Positions 9,301 through 17,130 of a stretch of DNA of 64,000 nt are shown in pieces. Location: positions 1 through 64,000 of the forward strand of contig JBBRNX010000014.1 of assembly GCA_038230035.1 (NCBI GenBank). The letters are read 5' to 3'. Position 1 is the first letter of the stretch; the number at the start of each line of letters is the position of its first letter. Source of the DNA: Gaiella sp038230035 (lineage in GTDB: Bacteria; Actinomycetota; Thermoleophilia; Gaiellales; Gaiellaceae). The notes beneath the pieces are model-generated. The model did no database searches and was not told the DNA's origin. It saw nothing but the letters and a program-made list of their open reading frames with translations. Made by a program: the position numbers and the translations under genes.

Positions 9301-9433
9301 CGACCTCGGCTTCGGACTTGCGCTGACCGCGGTCGCCGCAGTACTCGCCGGTGCAGCTCTCGTGGTCGAGCTGACGACACGCCGGGCGTTCAGCGGCAGC
9401 GCACCGGAGCGGTCGTCGTGGAGCCTCGAGTGA
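6374..9433 (+). CDS. FtsX-type ABC transporter permease, large
   Basis: 1019 residues. One membrane helix near the N terminus (LLVALGVSATTALLLGVIGG) precedes an extracytoplasmic region of about 200 residues. A central cluster of helices around residues 265-510 follows, then a second large outside region and three C-terminal helices in FtsX order (GITIALGVAAVLALALALLGF; LLLAFALVVGAVLGWVLS; LGFGLALTAVAAVLAGAALV). The ERGELFDLEAQGVPPRILRRQ loop is the typical FtsX coupling segment. This duplicated MacB/LolC-like layout suggests export of, or signalling by, an envelope substrate, which is unknown. GTG 6374 overlaps the regulator stop. Confidence 0.85.
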   Translation: MSRARAPLVVAAARLRAHRGRALLVALGVSATTALLLGVIGGSLIARDRAVARQLTALPAADRSFRVDAFGLPAGEKYDAADGQATAALHLLAPGTPLRASFFRELRIDHELTQLAGLDNLAGLVVLRSGRLPQSCAPARCEVLQIGAAGDPRLDEGDIHLVRVGVADLRDRAVFGTSLDTVRIGGEAPVLLLADGRHVFDTLPAFDGIFRTYGWIAPVDPNRLHVWDISRVLERETRAQGDLARAGDVFRLSGPDQALLDARASGRASAQRLALVGGEGSALLLGFAIVVAVGMRRGLANERRRLRQRGASGRQTFLAAAGEIGTLTLIGTLLGVCLGVAAVALLARRAGLPAGGVLGHSLWSPTAVGLIFSAWLVSTGVLIAAATMREGDMPMRRLGLLDVAALGALGAVVLGLARGGLDSTAASTGGTRVLLLLLPGLICFVAAVAVARLLQPLMRLGERAARRTSALVPRLALLALSRSPARTKATAAFLVVGFGLALFAASWRATLERGARDQAAFQVPLDVTLTEGTQLVQPLDVASIDGYERLAPGVKAFPAVRRLADVAGEGASVASPTLLGLPAAAIGSLHWRSDFSNVPRNELARRVGKDGPAALRGVSTKGGVASVRVALAGDPVQLDLVTLDRDGNVGTVTLGEHAAGTFLATAKLPLATTEIVGLEISLSSSTLLGYTHRNAEAETSSVPGGSVALGRLAVNGKKVTDWHGFVGRHGLQIRGGGALRASYAFTEGQTMVLRLPQVTDGRPLQVIASPEIARSAGPDGSLVLDVQGTPVPATVVGVADRFPAAQEQGEGFVVADESRLRTVLDADVPGSGTPAEVWLATPDQASLDAALSRPRFAPLDRASRVAIERALVSDPLARGITIALGVAAVLALALALLGFWIALVSELRDERGELFDLEAQGVPPRILRRQLRVRAALLLAFALVVGAVLGWVLSRLVVAVVRSTAGTIPADPPLQLDLGFGLALTAVAAVLAGAALVVELTTRRAFSGSAPERSSWSLE

Positions 9434-10968
9434 CCGTTGCTGTCGACATCGAGGAGGTCTTCGTCCTGCACCGCTCCGGCGTGCGGGGAATCGCCGCGCT
9501 CCAAGGGCTGTCGCTGCGAGTCCTCGAGGGGGAGATCGTGGTCGTTGCCGGCCCGAGTGGCTCGGGAAAGACGAGTCTCCTCCGCCTTCTCGCCGCGATG
9601 GACGCGCCGTCGGCCGGCCGCGTCTCCGTGCATGGCGCCGACCTCGGACTGTTCACGGCGCAGGACTCGGACGCGTACCGCGCGACGACGCTCGGCATCC
9701 TCGACCAGCACTACGCGCGATCGCTGTCCCCCGACCTGACTTGCCTGCAGTCCGTTGCCCTCCAGCTCGACCTCGCCGGCGCCGACCCGACCTCGAACCG
9801 CGAGATCGCGCTCGAGCTACTCGAGCGGGTTGGACTCGCCGACCGGGCGGAGTCGTTGCCGGGCGCCCTGTCGGGCGGCGAGCAGCAGCGCGTCGCCGTC
9901 TGCGCGGCGCTCGTGCACCGGCCGCGTCTGCTGCTCGCCGACGAGCCCGCGGGTGAGCTCGACGAGGAAAGTGCGGAGAACGTGTACCGACTCCTCGGTG
10001 AGCTCGTCCGCGGCACGGGTGCGACCGCCGTCGTCGTCAGCCACGACCCTGCCTCCGAAGCGATCGCGGACCGGCTCGTTCGCATCCGCGACGGGCGCGT
10101 CGTCGAGGAGTCGACGCCGGGGTCGCCGTCGCAGCTCGTGGTCGGCCGCGGCGGCTGGGTACGCATCCCGGAGCCGTTCCTGCGCGATCTCGGTGCGCCG
10201 CAGCGCCTCACGGCGACGCCTGGAACAGACTCGGTCGTGCTCGGTGGCCGAGGGTCCGGCGCGGCGTCGGCTACGAGTGTGCCGACGCCGAGCGAGCCGG
10301 TGGCCGCGCACGTTCCCCAGATCAACGAGCGCATGGCCGAGATGCGTGCGATCGCGAAGCGGTTCGGCGATCGCACAGTCCTGTCCGACTTCGACTTCAG
10401 CGCGCTTGGAGGCCGGTTCAGCGCCCTTGTCGGACGATCCGGGAGCGGCAAGACGACGGTGCTCCACATCCTCGCCGGGCTCGAGCTACCCGACGCTGGT
10501 GAGGTGGTGCTCGGCGGCGAGCCGCTCCACGGATCCACGCGGGACGAGCTCGCCGAGCTGCGCCGCCGCCATGTCGCGCTCGTCACACAGGAGCCCGGTC
10601 TTGTGCCGTATCTGAGCGCGTTCGAGAACGTCGAGCTCGGATTGCGGTTGCGCCGCGCCGAGGGCGACCTCGCGGCGAGCGTTGAGAGCGCGCTGCGCGA
10701 GGTAGGCCTGAGCGACCGCTTGCACATCGCGGCGGCACGCCTCTCGGCCGGCGAGCGGCAGCGCGTGGCGATTGCGCGGGCTCTGGCTGCCGACGTCAGG
10801 CTCCTGCTCGTCGACGAGCCGACGGCACGTCTCGACGAGGCAAACGGCCGCGCAGTCGGTCACCTACTTGCCGAGGCGGCACACGAACGAGGGCTCGCCG
10901 TGGTCGCCGCGACACACGATCCTGACCTCGTCGAGCTGGCTGACAAGGTGGTCCAGCTCGGCGGCTGA
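9430..10968 (+). CDS. ABC transporter ATP-binding protein with two fused nucleotide-binding domains
   Basis: 512 residues carrying two complete ATPase domains in one chain. Domain 1: Walker A GPSGSGKTS, signature LSGGEQQRVAV, Walker B LLLADEPAGELD. Domain 2, after a linker near residues 240-295: Walker A GRSGSGKTT, signature LSAGERQRVAI, Walker B LLLVDEPTARLD. Both resemble LolD/MacB-type ATPases, which serve FtsX-type permeases such as the upstream gene. Most LolD-type partners are homodimers of single domains, so the fusion implies an asymmetric pair. GTG 9430 gives the GTGA overlap; GTG 9418 four codons upstream is equally possible. Confidence 0.9.
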   Translation: MTVAVDIEEVFVLHRSGVRGIAALQGLSLRVLEGEIVVVAGPSGSGKTSLLRLLAAMDAPSAGRVSVHGADLGLFTAQDSDAYRATTLGILDQHYARSLSPDLTCLQSVALQLDLAGADPTSNREIALELLERVGLADRAESLPGALSGGEQQRVAVCAALVHRPRLLLADEPAGELDEESAENVYRLLGELVRGTGATAVVVSHDPASEAIADRLVRIRDGRVVEESTPGSPSQLVVGRGGWVRIPEPFLRDLGAPQRLTATPGTDSVVLGGRGSGAASATSVPTPSEPVAAHVPQINERMAEMRAIAKRFGDRTVLSDFDFSALGGRFSALVGRSGSGKTTVLHILAGLELPDAGEVVLGGEPLHGSTRDELAELRRRHVALVTQEPGLVPYLSAFENVELGLRLRRAEGDLAASVESALREVGLSDRLHIAAARLSAGERQRVAIARALAADVRLLLVDEPTARLDEANGRAVGHLLAEAAHERGLAVVAATHDPDLVELADKVVQLGG

Positions 10969-11033
10969 CACGTTCAGAGTTGCTCTCTGCCCCCCGAAGC
11001 CGGATACTTGCCCCCTGCATCGTGGAGCAAACC

Positions 11034-11040
11034 AAGGAGG
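11034..11040 (+). promoter_or_regulatory. Strong Shine-Dalgarno sequence of livK
   Basis: AAGGAGG ends four bases before GTG 11045. It decides the start, since the frame is open for 270 bases upstream. Confidence 0.8.
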
Positions 11041-11044
11041 GAAT

Positions 11045-12346
11045 GTGAAGAAGCGAATCCGTTTCGGGATTCCGCTCGCCGTAATCGTCGGTGCGGCGCT
11101 CGTCGTCGTCGGCGTCGCAACCGCCACATCGAGCAGGTCGCACAGCGCATCGGTTCTGCCGACGTCGTCCTGCGCCAAGCTGCAGTACGGCGGCTCCGGC
11201 TCACCGCAGTACATCATCCCGTCCGACCTGCCGCTGCAGGGCTCGAGCCGCACGCAGACGGTCGAGATGACGAAGGCGATCGCCTACACGTTCAAGCAGG
11301 CCGGGTACAAGGCCGGCAAGTACACCGTCGGCTACCAGTCCTGCGACGACTCGACCGCGCAGGCAGGCAAGTGGGATCCGGCCAAGTGCGCGGCCAACGT
11401 CGGCAACTACGTCCGTGACAAGTCGGTCATCGGCGTGATCGGCACCTTCAACTCGGGGTGCGTCGAGCTCGAGATCCCGATCGCGAACCGCGCGTCACTG
11501 GGCTATGCGAGCCCGGCCAACACGTACGACGGCCTGACGCAGGTGCAGCCTGGCGTCACCTCTGCGGGCGAGCCCGGCAAGTACTACCCGACGGGCAAGC
11601 GGAACTACGTTCGCGTGGTTGCCGCCGACATCAATCAGGGCACGGCCGACGCAATCCTTCTGAAGCAGAAGAAGATCACGTCGGTCTACATCCTGAACGA
11701 CAAGGAGGCCTACGGTCTCGGCGTCGCCAATGACATGCGGAACGGCTCCAAGGCCAACGGCCTCAAGATCGCCGGTTTCGCAGCCTGGGATCCGAAAGCC
11801 GCGAGCTACCAGGATCTGGCTACGAAGATCCAGAGCTCCGGCGCCAAGGCCGTGTACCTCGGCGGGCTCGAGTGCGAGAACGGCGGCAAGTTGATCAAGG
11901 ACCTCCGCGCGGGTCTCGGGGCTAGCTTCCTGATGGAGGCGCCGGATGGCTTTAGCTCCTTCAAGGACACCGTCGCGCACGCCGGCGACGCATCCGCGGG
12001 AATGATCATCTCGATCGCGGGCCAGCCGTTCGCCAAGCTCGGCAAGAGCGGCAAGGCATTCGCCGCAGCGTTCGGCAAGTCGATTGGCCTCAAGGCGAAG
12101 GACGTCAACCCGTACTCGAACTACGCCGCGACGGCTGCTCTCACAATGCTGAAGGCGGTTGCGAACTCCGACGGCACGCGTGCATCGGTGACGGCGAACC
12201 TGTTCAAGACCTCGTTCGCCGACAGCCCCATCGGAGCTTTCAAGCTCAACAAGAACGGCGATACCAATGCCGCTCCGATCAGCTTCTACACAATCAAGGG
12301 CGGGCAGGCGGTCTTCACGACGCTGATCAACCCGGCCAAGAAGTAG
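11045..12346 (+). CDS. livK: Branched-chain amino-acid ABC transporter substrate-binding protein
   Basis: 433 residues. The signal sequence has basic KKRIR followed by FGIPLAVIVGAALVVVGVATA; no clear lipobox is seen. The mature part is a periplasmic-binding fold of the LivJ/LivK (Peripla_BP_6) type, with repeated ligand-site elements such as VIGVIGTFNSGC, ASPANTYDGL and VYILNDKEAYGLGVANDM. It would capture leucine/isoleucine/valine or a related ligand and deliver it to the LivHMGF complex encoded downstream. A hairpin follows before livH, suiting higher expression of the binding protein. Confidence 0.92.
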   Translation: MKKRIRFGIPLAVIVGAALVVVGVATATSSRSHSASVLPTSSCAKLQYGGSGSPQYIIPSDLPLQGSSRTQTVEMTKAIAYTFKQAGYKAGKYTVGYQSCDDSTAQAGKWDPAKCAANVGNYVRDKSVIGVIGTFNSGCVELEIPIANRASLGYASPANTYDGLTQVQPGVTSAGEPGKYYPTGKRNYVRVVAADINQGTADAILLKQKKITSVYILNDKEAYGLGVANDMRNGSKANGLKIAGFAAWDPKAASYQDLATKIQSSGAKAVYLGGLECENGGKLIKDLRAGLGASFLMEAPDGFSSFKDTVAHAGDASAGMIISIAGQPFAKLGKSGKAFAAAFGKSIGLKAKDVNPYSNYAATAALTMLKAVANSDGTRASVTANLFKTSFADSPIGAFKLNKNGDTNAAPISFYTIKGGQAVFTTLINPAKK

Positions 12347-12373
12347 CGCTCTCGACTCGATGAGGCGAACGAT

Positions 12374-12402
12374 CGGAGGAGGGGACATGCTCTCCTCCTC
12401 CG
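12374..12402 (+). terminator. Hairpin between livK and livH
   Basis: CGGAGGAGG pairs with CCTCCTCCG across an 11-base loop. There is no T run. It probably stabilises the livK 3' end or attenuates read-through into the permease genes. Confidence 0.5.
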
Positions 12403-12424
12403 GCGTCTCACCTCTGCACACACC

Positions 12425-13486
12425 GTGACCAGCGCAGCGAGCACAGAGACGATCGTCCGAGCCCGGCGGCGCGTGAACGGTATTGCGCCGATCATCGGGC
12501 TCGGTCTCGTCGGGCTCCTAGTGGTCTGGCTCGCCGTCAACTTCGAGAAGGCGCCGGCGCTCTTCGTCAAGGCGTTACTGATCGGCATCACGAACGGCTC
12601 GGTCTACGCGCTCGTGGCGCTCGGCTACACGCTCGTCTACGGGATTCTCGAGCTGATCAACTTCGCGCACGGCGACGTGTTCATGCTCGGCGGGATGATG
12701 TCCGCGACGCTCATGCTCAGCGTCTTTCACATCGGCTCCGGCGAGAGCGCGTTGTCCCTGTGGCCGGCGCTCCTCGCGTCGCTCGCGATCTCGATGGTGT
12801 TCTGCGGCATTCTCAATGCCTCGATCGAAAAGGTCGCCTACCGGCCGCTGCGCCGAGCCCCACGCGTCGCGCCGCTGATCACGGCGATCGCCATGTCGTT
12901 CATCCTGCAGAACGTCGCGATCGCCTGGAAAGGGCCGAACTACATCTCCCTTCCCATCAACATTCTCCCGCACGGCGTCGTCTTCTCGATCGGCCGCAAC
13001 ACCTACACGTGGGACGCGTTGATCGTCGTCCTGCTCACCGCGCCCGTGTTGGTCGCACTCGTCTGGCTCGTCCAGTACACGAAGCAAGGGAAGGCGATGC
13101 GCGCGACCGCGCAGGACCGCGAAGCTGCCGCGATGATGGGGATCGACGTCAATCGCACGATCTCGTTCACGTTCCTGATCGCCGGTGGCCTTGCAGGCGC
13201 AGCCGGCTTGATCTACTCCGTCTACTTCACCTCGATCCGCTTCGACCAGGGCTTCCAGCTCGGGCTGTTCGCGTTCACCGCAGCCGTCCTTGGCGGCATC
13301 GGCAACCTGCCGGGTGCCGTGCTTGGCGCGCTGTTCATCGGGCTCACCCAGTCTTTCAACAACACGCTGGGCTGGCACGCACCTGGAAGCGACTGGACGC
13401 AGTCGATCGTCTTCTCGATCCTGATCCTGATCCTCGTCTTCCGCCCCGAGGGCATCCTCGGCGAGCGAACACCCGAGGGCGGGTAG
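12425..13486 (+). CDS. livH: Branched-chain amino-acid ABC transporter permease LivH
   Basis: 353 residues with about eight transmembrane helices. LivH-type motifs are NGSVYALVALGYTLVYGILE, INFAHGDVFMLGG, MRATAQDREAAAMMGIDVNR (the EAA-like loop contacting the ATPases) and the C-terminal GGIGNLPGAVLGALFIGL. It forms the transmembrane heterodimer with LivM. The GTG start has no strong ribosome site. A basic 20-residue tail (VRARRRVNG) precedes the first helix. Confidence 0.93.
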   Translation: MTSAASTETIVRARRRVNGIAPIIGLGLVGLLVVWLAVNFEKAPALFVKALLIGITNGSVYALVALGYTLVYGILELINFAHGDVFMLGGMMSATLMLSVFHIGSGESALSLWPALLASLAISMVFCGILNASIEKVAYRPLRRAPRVAPLITAIAMSFILQNVAIAWKGPNYISLPINILPHGVVFSIGRNTYTWDALIVVLLTAPVLVALVWLVQYTKQGKAMRATAQDREAAAMMGIDVNRTISFTFLIAGGLAGAAGLIYSVYFTSIRFDQGFQLGLFAFTAAVLGGIGNLPGAVLGALFIGLTQSFNNTLGWHAPGSDWTQSIVFSILILILVFRPEGILGERTPEGG

Positions 13487-13490
13487 GCCT

Positions 13491-14951
13491 GTGGGCTCCG
13501 AACTCTGGCGCCGTATCTTTGCCCTGCCGGGTGCGGCGCGGTGGGCGGTCCTCGCCCGCGTCGGCGTCACCGAGGACGCCTGGAAGGCGTGGCCCGTGAT
13601 GTACCGGCGCGCCGTGGTTGCCGTGCTCGTCGGGCTGGTCGCCCTCGTTGTGCTTGCGCCCTTCTCTGGGATCGACCTGGCGGCGGTGTACACCTGGATT
13701 GTCTTCGCCGTGCTCTTCGTGCCTCCGTGGGAGCGGATCCCGCGTGTCGGCAAGTTCATCCCGGCACTCGGCATGCTCGCCGTGGTCGTCGCCTACCCGT
13801 ACTACGCCGACAAGCTCTACACCCTGCCGATTCTCGGCGCCTTCCCCGATGTTCACACGGGCGTTGTGATGCTCATCTACGCGATGATGGCGCTCGGGCT
13901 GAACGTCGTCGTCGGCTACGCAGGCCTGCTCGACCTCGGCTACGTCGCGTTCTACGCGATCGGCGCCTACTCGGCCGCCTGGTTCGCGTCGCAGCAGTTC
14001 GCCGGCCAGAATCCCGACGGCAGCGCGAAACATTCGTTCCATTTCCTGGCGATCGGTATCGACCCGACGCTCGGCGGCATCCACCTGACGCCGTGGCTCC
14101 TGCTCGTCGTGGGCGGCGTGTTCGCGGCGCTGATCGGGATGCTGATCGGCCTCCCGACGCTCCGCCTACGTGGCGACTACCTGGCAATCGTGACGCTCGG
14201 CTTCGGCGAGATCCTGCCGCAGGTGGCGCGGAACGGCGACAGCCTGTTTGGCCAGAACATCACGAACGGGCCACAGGGCATCGTCCCGCTCGATACGCTC
14301 GGCTTCGGCAACACGCTGCATCGCGTGCTCGGCCTGCCCGCGAACTACCAGATCGCCCCCAACGGCGACTCGCTCTACTTCTGGACGGCGATCGTGCTCG
14401 TCCTGATCACGCTGTTCTGCAGCCTCAGGTTGCGCGCGTCGCGGCTCGGTCGCGCCTGGGTTGCGATTCGCGAGGACGAGACGGCGGCGTCCGCGATGGG
14501 CATCCCGCTGATGCGGACGAAGACGCTCGCCTATGCGATCGGCGCGTTCTTCGGCGGTGTCGCCGGCGCGTACTTCGCGATCTTCACGTCGAGTGCGAAC
14601 CCGGACAGCTTCCAGCTCAACTTCTCGGTGTTCGTGCTCGTGATGGTGATCCTTGGCGGGATGGGCAACGTGTGGGGAGTTCTCGTCGGCGCTGCGTTCC
14701 TCGCCTACCTCGACCAGGCCGGGCTCGCGAACACGGGGGCGTGGCTCAGCGACCATCTCGGGCTCAACCTGGACGTGCCGAAGTACGAGTTCGGCATCTA
14801 CGGCGTGATGCTGCTCGTGATGATGCTGTTCCGCCCGCATGGCCTGATCCCCGAGGCGCGACGCAAAATGGAGTTCGAGCACGGCGTCCACGACGAGCCG
14901 TTGTACGACGAGATGGGCGACGACGCGCACGTCGCGGGGGCGTCGCACTAA
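13491..14951 (+). CDS. livM: Branched-chain amino-acid ABC transporter permease LivM
   Basis: 486 residues, longer than classical LivM because of an extra N-terminal region of about 120 residues with several hydrophobic helices. The core has VGYAGLLDLGYVAFYAIGAY, LPTLRLRGDYLAIVTLGFGE (the LivM signature) and the loop VAIREDETAASAMGIPL. The C-terminal tail is charged and acidic. It starts at GTG four bases after livH, and its TAA shares one base with the livG ATG. Confidence 0.93.
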   Translation: MGSELWRRIFALPGAARWAVLARVGVTEDAWKAWPVMYRRAVVAVLVGLVALVVLAPFSGIDLAAVYTWIVFAVLFVPPWERIPRVGKFIPALGMLAVVVAYPYYADKLYTLPILGAFPDVHTGVVMLIYAMMALGLNVVVGYAGLLDLGYVAFYAIGAYSAAWFASQQFAGQNPDGSAKHSFHFLAIGIDPTLGGIHLTPWLLLVVGGVFAALIGMLIGLPTLRLRGDYLAIVTLGFGEILPQVARNGDSLFGQNITNGPQGIVPLDTLGFGNTLHRVLGLPANYQIAPNGDSLYFWTAIVLVLITLFCSLRLRASRLGRAWVAIREDETAASAMGIPLMRTKTLAYAIGAFFGGVAGAYFAIFTSSANPDSFQLNFSVFVLVMVILGGMGNVWGVLVGAAFLAYLDQAGLANTGAWLSDHLGLNLDVPKYEFGIYGVMLLVMMLFRPHGLIPEARRKMEFEHGVHDEPLYDEMGDDAHVAGASH

Positions 14952-15745
14952 TGGCCGACGACCTGCTCACCGTCACTGCGCTACGGAAGGAGTTCGGCGG
15001 TCTGATTGCGGTGAACGACGTCGACTTCACCGTGCCGTCGAAGTCGATCGTCAGCCTGATCGGCCCGAACGGGGCGGGCAAGACGACGTTCTTCAACATG
15101 CTCACCGGCGTGTACAAGCCAACTGCGGGAGTCATCGTCTTCGACGGCACCGACGTCACCGGCAAACCGCCGCACGCCGTTACGCAGAAGGGCATCGGCC
15201 GTACGTTCCAGAACATCCGGCTGTTTCGCGAGATGACCGCTCTCGAGAACGTGATGGTCGGCATGCACGCCCATCTCAAGGGCGGCATCCTGTCGAGCAT
15301 CGCGGGCACCCCGCGCATCAGGCGCGAGGAGGCCGGGGCGCGCGCGAAAGCGCAAGAGCTGCTGACGCTCTGCTCACTCAAAGGGCAGGGCGATGCGTTC
15401 GCGAATAGCCTGGCCTATGGCGACCAGCGCCGGCTGGAGGTTGCCCGCGCGCTTGCGACGCAGCCGAAGCTGCTGCTGCTCGACGAGCCGACCGCCGGCA
15501 TGAACCCCCAGGAGACCGCCGCCTTCACCGGGTTCGTCTCGCGCCTCCGTAACGAGCTCGGCCTCACGGTGTTGATGATCGAGCACGACATGCGCGTTGT
15601 GATGGGCGTCTCCGACCGGGTGACCGTGCTCGACCACGGTGAAAGGCTGGCCGAAGGCACGCCGTCCGAGGTGCAGCACGACCCGAAGGTGATCGAGGCG
15701 TATCTCGGCAGCGGGGCTATCTCCGGGACGAGGGCACAGGCATGA
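14951..15745 (+). CDS. livG: Branched-chain amino-acid ABC transporter ATPase LivG
   Basis: 264 residues. Walker A is GPNGAGKTTFFNMLTG, the Q-loop region is GIGRTFQNIRLFREMTALEN, and Walker B is LLLLDEPTAGMNPQET with the H-loop IEHDMRVVMGVSDR. The ABC signature region LAYGDQRRLEVARAL has AYGDQ in place of LSGGQ, a common LivG variant. Together with LivF it powers the LivHM channel. The frame is open far upstream inside livM, but ATG 14951, one base overlapping the livM stop, is the natural start. Confidence 0.95.
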   Translation: MADDLLTVTALRKEFGGLIAVNDVDFTVPSKSIVSLIGPNGAGKTTFFNMLTGVYKPTAGVIVFDGTDVTGKPPHAVTQKGIGRTFQNIRLFREMTALENVMVGMHAHLKGGILSSIAGTPRIRREEAGARAKAQELLTLCSLKGQGDAFANSLAYGDQRRLEVARALATQPKLLLLDEPTAGMNPQETAAFTGFVSRLRNELGLTVLMIEHDMRVVMGVSDRVTVLDHGERLAEGTPSEVQHDPKVIEAYLGSGAISGTRAQA

Positions 15746-16473
15746 GCGAGACGACGACCGGAACCGTCCTCGAGGTCGACGGGATCCACAGCTACTACGG
15801 CTCGATCCACGCGCTCAAAGGCGTCACCCTGAACGTGCAGGCCGGCGAGATCGTGACGCTGATCGGCTCGAACGGCGCCGGCAAGTCGACCACGCTGCGC
15901 TCGATCAACGGCATCATCCATCCGCGTCGCGGCAAGATCACGTTCCAGGGCAAGGACATCACGAACACGGCCGCCCACCACGTCGTCGCTATGGGTATCT
16001 CGCAATCTCCGGAGGGGCGTCGCCTGTTTCCGAGGATGAGCGTGGCGGAGAACCTCGAGATGGGAGCCTTCCAGCGGACGGACAAGGCGAACTTCAAGGA
16101 CGACATGGAACGCGTCTTCACCCTGTTCCCGAGGCTCGCTGAACGCCGGTCTCAGAAAGCCGGGACGATGTCCGGCGGCGAACAGCAGATGTGCGCGATC
16201 GGCCGGGCCTTGATGGCGCGGCCGAAGCTCTTGATGCTCGACGAGCCGTCGCTCGGGTTGGCGCCGATCTTCGTGGAGCGGATCTTCGAGACGGTGATCG
16301 AGATCAACAAGCAGGGCACGGCAATCCTCCTCGTCGAGCAGAACGCGCTGATGGCGCTCGACGTCGCGAGTCGCGGCTACGTCCTGGAGACGGGAACCGT
16401 CGCGCTCGAGGGCCCGGCCGCGCACCTGAAGGCCGACGAGCAAGTACGCAAGCTCTACCTCGGCGAGGGGTAG
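15742..16473 (+). CDS. livF: Branched-chain amino-acid ABC transporter ATPase LivF
   Basis: 243 residues. Walker A is GSNGAGKSTTLRSING, the signature is MSGGEQQMCAIGRALM, and Walker B is LLMLDEPSLGLAPIFVE with the H-loop VEQNALMALDVASRGYVLE, the classic LivF form. ATGA overlap with livG. Its TAG stop lies inside the palindromic GTAGGGG sequence that begins the next intergenic region. Confidence 0.95.
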   Translation: MSETTTGTVLEVDGIHSYYGSIHALKGVTLNVQAGEIVTLIGSNGAGKSTTLRSINGIIHPRRGKITFQGKDITNTAAHHVVAMGISQSPEGRRLFPRMSVAENLEMGAFQRTDKANFKDDMERVFTLFPRLAERRSQKAGTMSGGEQQMCAIGRALMARPKLLMLDEPSLGLAPIFVERIFETVIEINKQGTAILLVEQNALMALDVASRGYVLETGTVALEGPAAHLKADEQVRKLYLGEG

Positions 16474-16503
16474 GGGAGGGCGAGGGCGAGGGCGAGGCCC
16501 TAC
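16470..16503. repeat. GTAGGGG-type palindromic element, copy 1
   Basis: GTAGGGG at the left and CCCTAC at the right flank three GAGGGC units. The left end contains the livF stop TAG. It is related by its ends to the copies at 21332, 21420 and 51290. Confidence 0.6.
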
Positions 16504-16519
16504 GACGACGAGATCCCGC

Positions 16520-16546
16520 GTAGGGGAGAGGCTTGCCTCGCCCTCG
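16520..16546. repeat. GTAGGGG-type palindromic element, copy 2 (partial)
   Basis: GTAGGGG followed by GAGGCTTGCCTC, a perfect 5-bp palindrome with a 2-base centre, then GCCCTCG. The core is the counterpart of GAGGCAAGCCTC in the copy at 21332. No CCCCTAC end is seen. Confidence 0.5.
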
Positions 16547-16569
16547 TCGAGACGGGGAACTCTTGCTAA

Positions 16570-16601
16570 ATATATCGTAGTGATATATCGTAGTGCGATA
16601 T
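16570..16601 (+). promoter_or_regulatory. Tandem repeat and palindrome at the PadR start, candidate operator-promoter
   Basis: ATATATCGTAGTG occurs twice head to tail (16570-16582, 16583-16595). The second copy continues into CGATAT, so ATATCG-TAGTG-CGATAT forms a perfect inverted repeat (16585-16601) overlapping the ATG at 16600. TATCGT (16586-16591) could serve as a -10 box 8 bases before the ATG. AT-rich palindromes at their own start are typical PadR autoregulatory sites. Confidence 0.6.
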
Positions 16602-17130
16602 GGGAAACGCGGTCACCCCGGTCATCCTCGGACTCTTGTCGATCGGCCCCCGTTCGGGTTACGAGATCAAGGCGACTGTCGACCGCTCGACCGTGTTCTT
16701 CTGGGCGGCGAGCTACGGGCAGATCTATCCGGAGCTACGCAGGCTCGAGGATGATGGTCTGATCGAAGGCGAGGACGCGTCGAACGGCGCACGTGCACGG
16801 CGCGTGTACCGGTTGACCGCCGCCGGACACCGCGAGCTCGAGGCGTGGCTGCATGGCGGCGACTTTAAGATGGAGCTCCGTGACGAGTCGCTCTTGCGGC
16901 TCTTCTTCGCGGATGCGTTGCCACGCGACGAGGCGTTGCGCTTGGTCGAGGCCCGGCGGCGGATGTTCGAGCACGTGCTCGGTCAGCTACGTGCGATCGA
17001 CGAACGACCGGGCGAGGATCCGCCGTTCGTCGATCTCGTACTGCGCTGGGGCCTCGCCTACACCGAATGGGAGACCCAATGGTGTGCGGAGCAGCTCGAG
17101 CGCTTGACCGAAGGAGCGACAAGCGCATGA
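16600..17130 (+). CDS. PadR-family transcriptional regulator
   Basis: 176 residues. The N-terminal winged helix has the PadR layout VILGLLSIGPRSGYEIKATV ... QIYPELRRLEDDGLIEGE ... RVYRLTAAGHRELEAWL. The C-terminal Vir-type helical dimerisation domain spans residues 95-175. PadR proteins are usually ligand-responsive repressors of neighbouring membrane or efflux genes. Here the target is probably itself plus the overlapping membrane-protein gene (ATGA). Operator-like repeats lie at the start codon. Confidence 0.92.
   Translation: MGNAVTPVILGLLSIGPRSGYEIKATVDRSTVFFWAASYGQIYPELRRLEDDGLIEGEDASNGARARRVYRLTAAGHRELEAWLHGGDFKMELRDESLLRLFFADALPRDEALRLVEARRRMFEHVLGQLRAIDERPGEDPPFVDLVLRWGLAYTEWETQWCAEQLERLTEGATSA

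Noticed and set aside
12575..13774. 399-codon minus-strand frame opposite livH/livM
   Set aside because: Asp/Glu/Arg-rich low-complexity product complementary to conserved permease genes; a composition artefact.
13541..14950. Long upstream extension of the livG frame
   Set aside because: It lies entirely within livM in another frame and encodes Arg-rich noise; the ATP-binding protein clearly starts at 14951.
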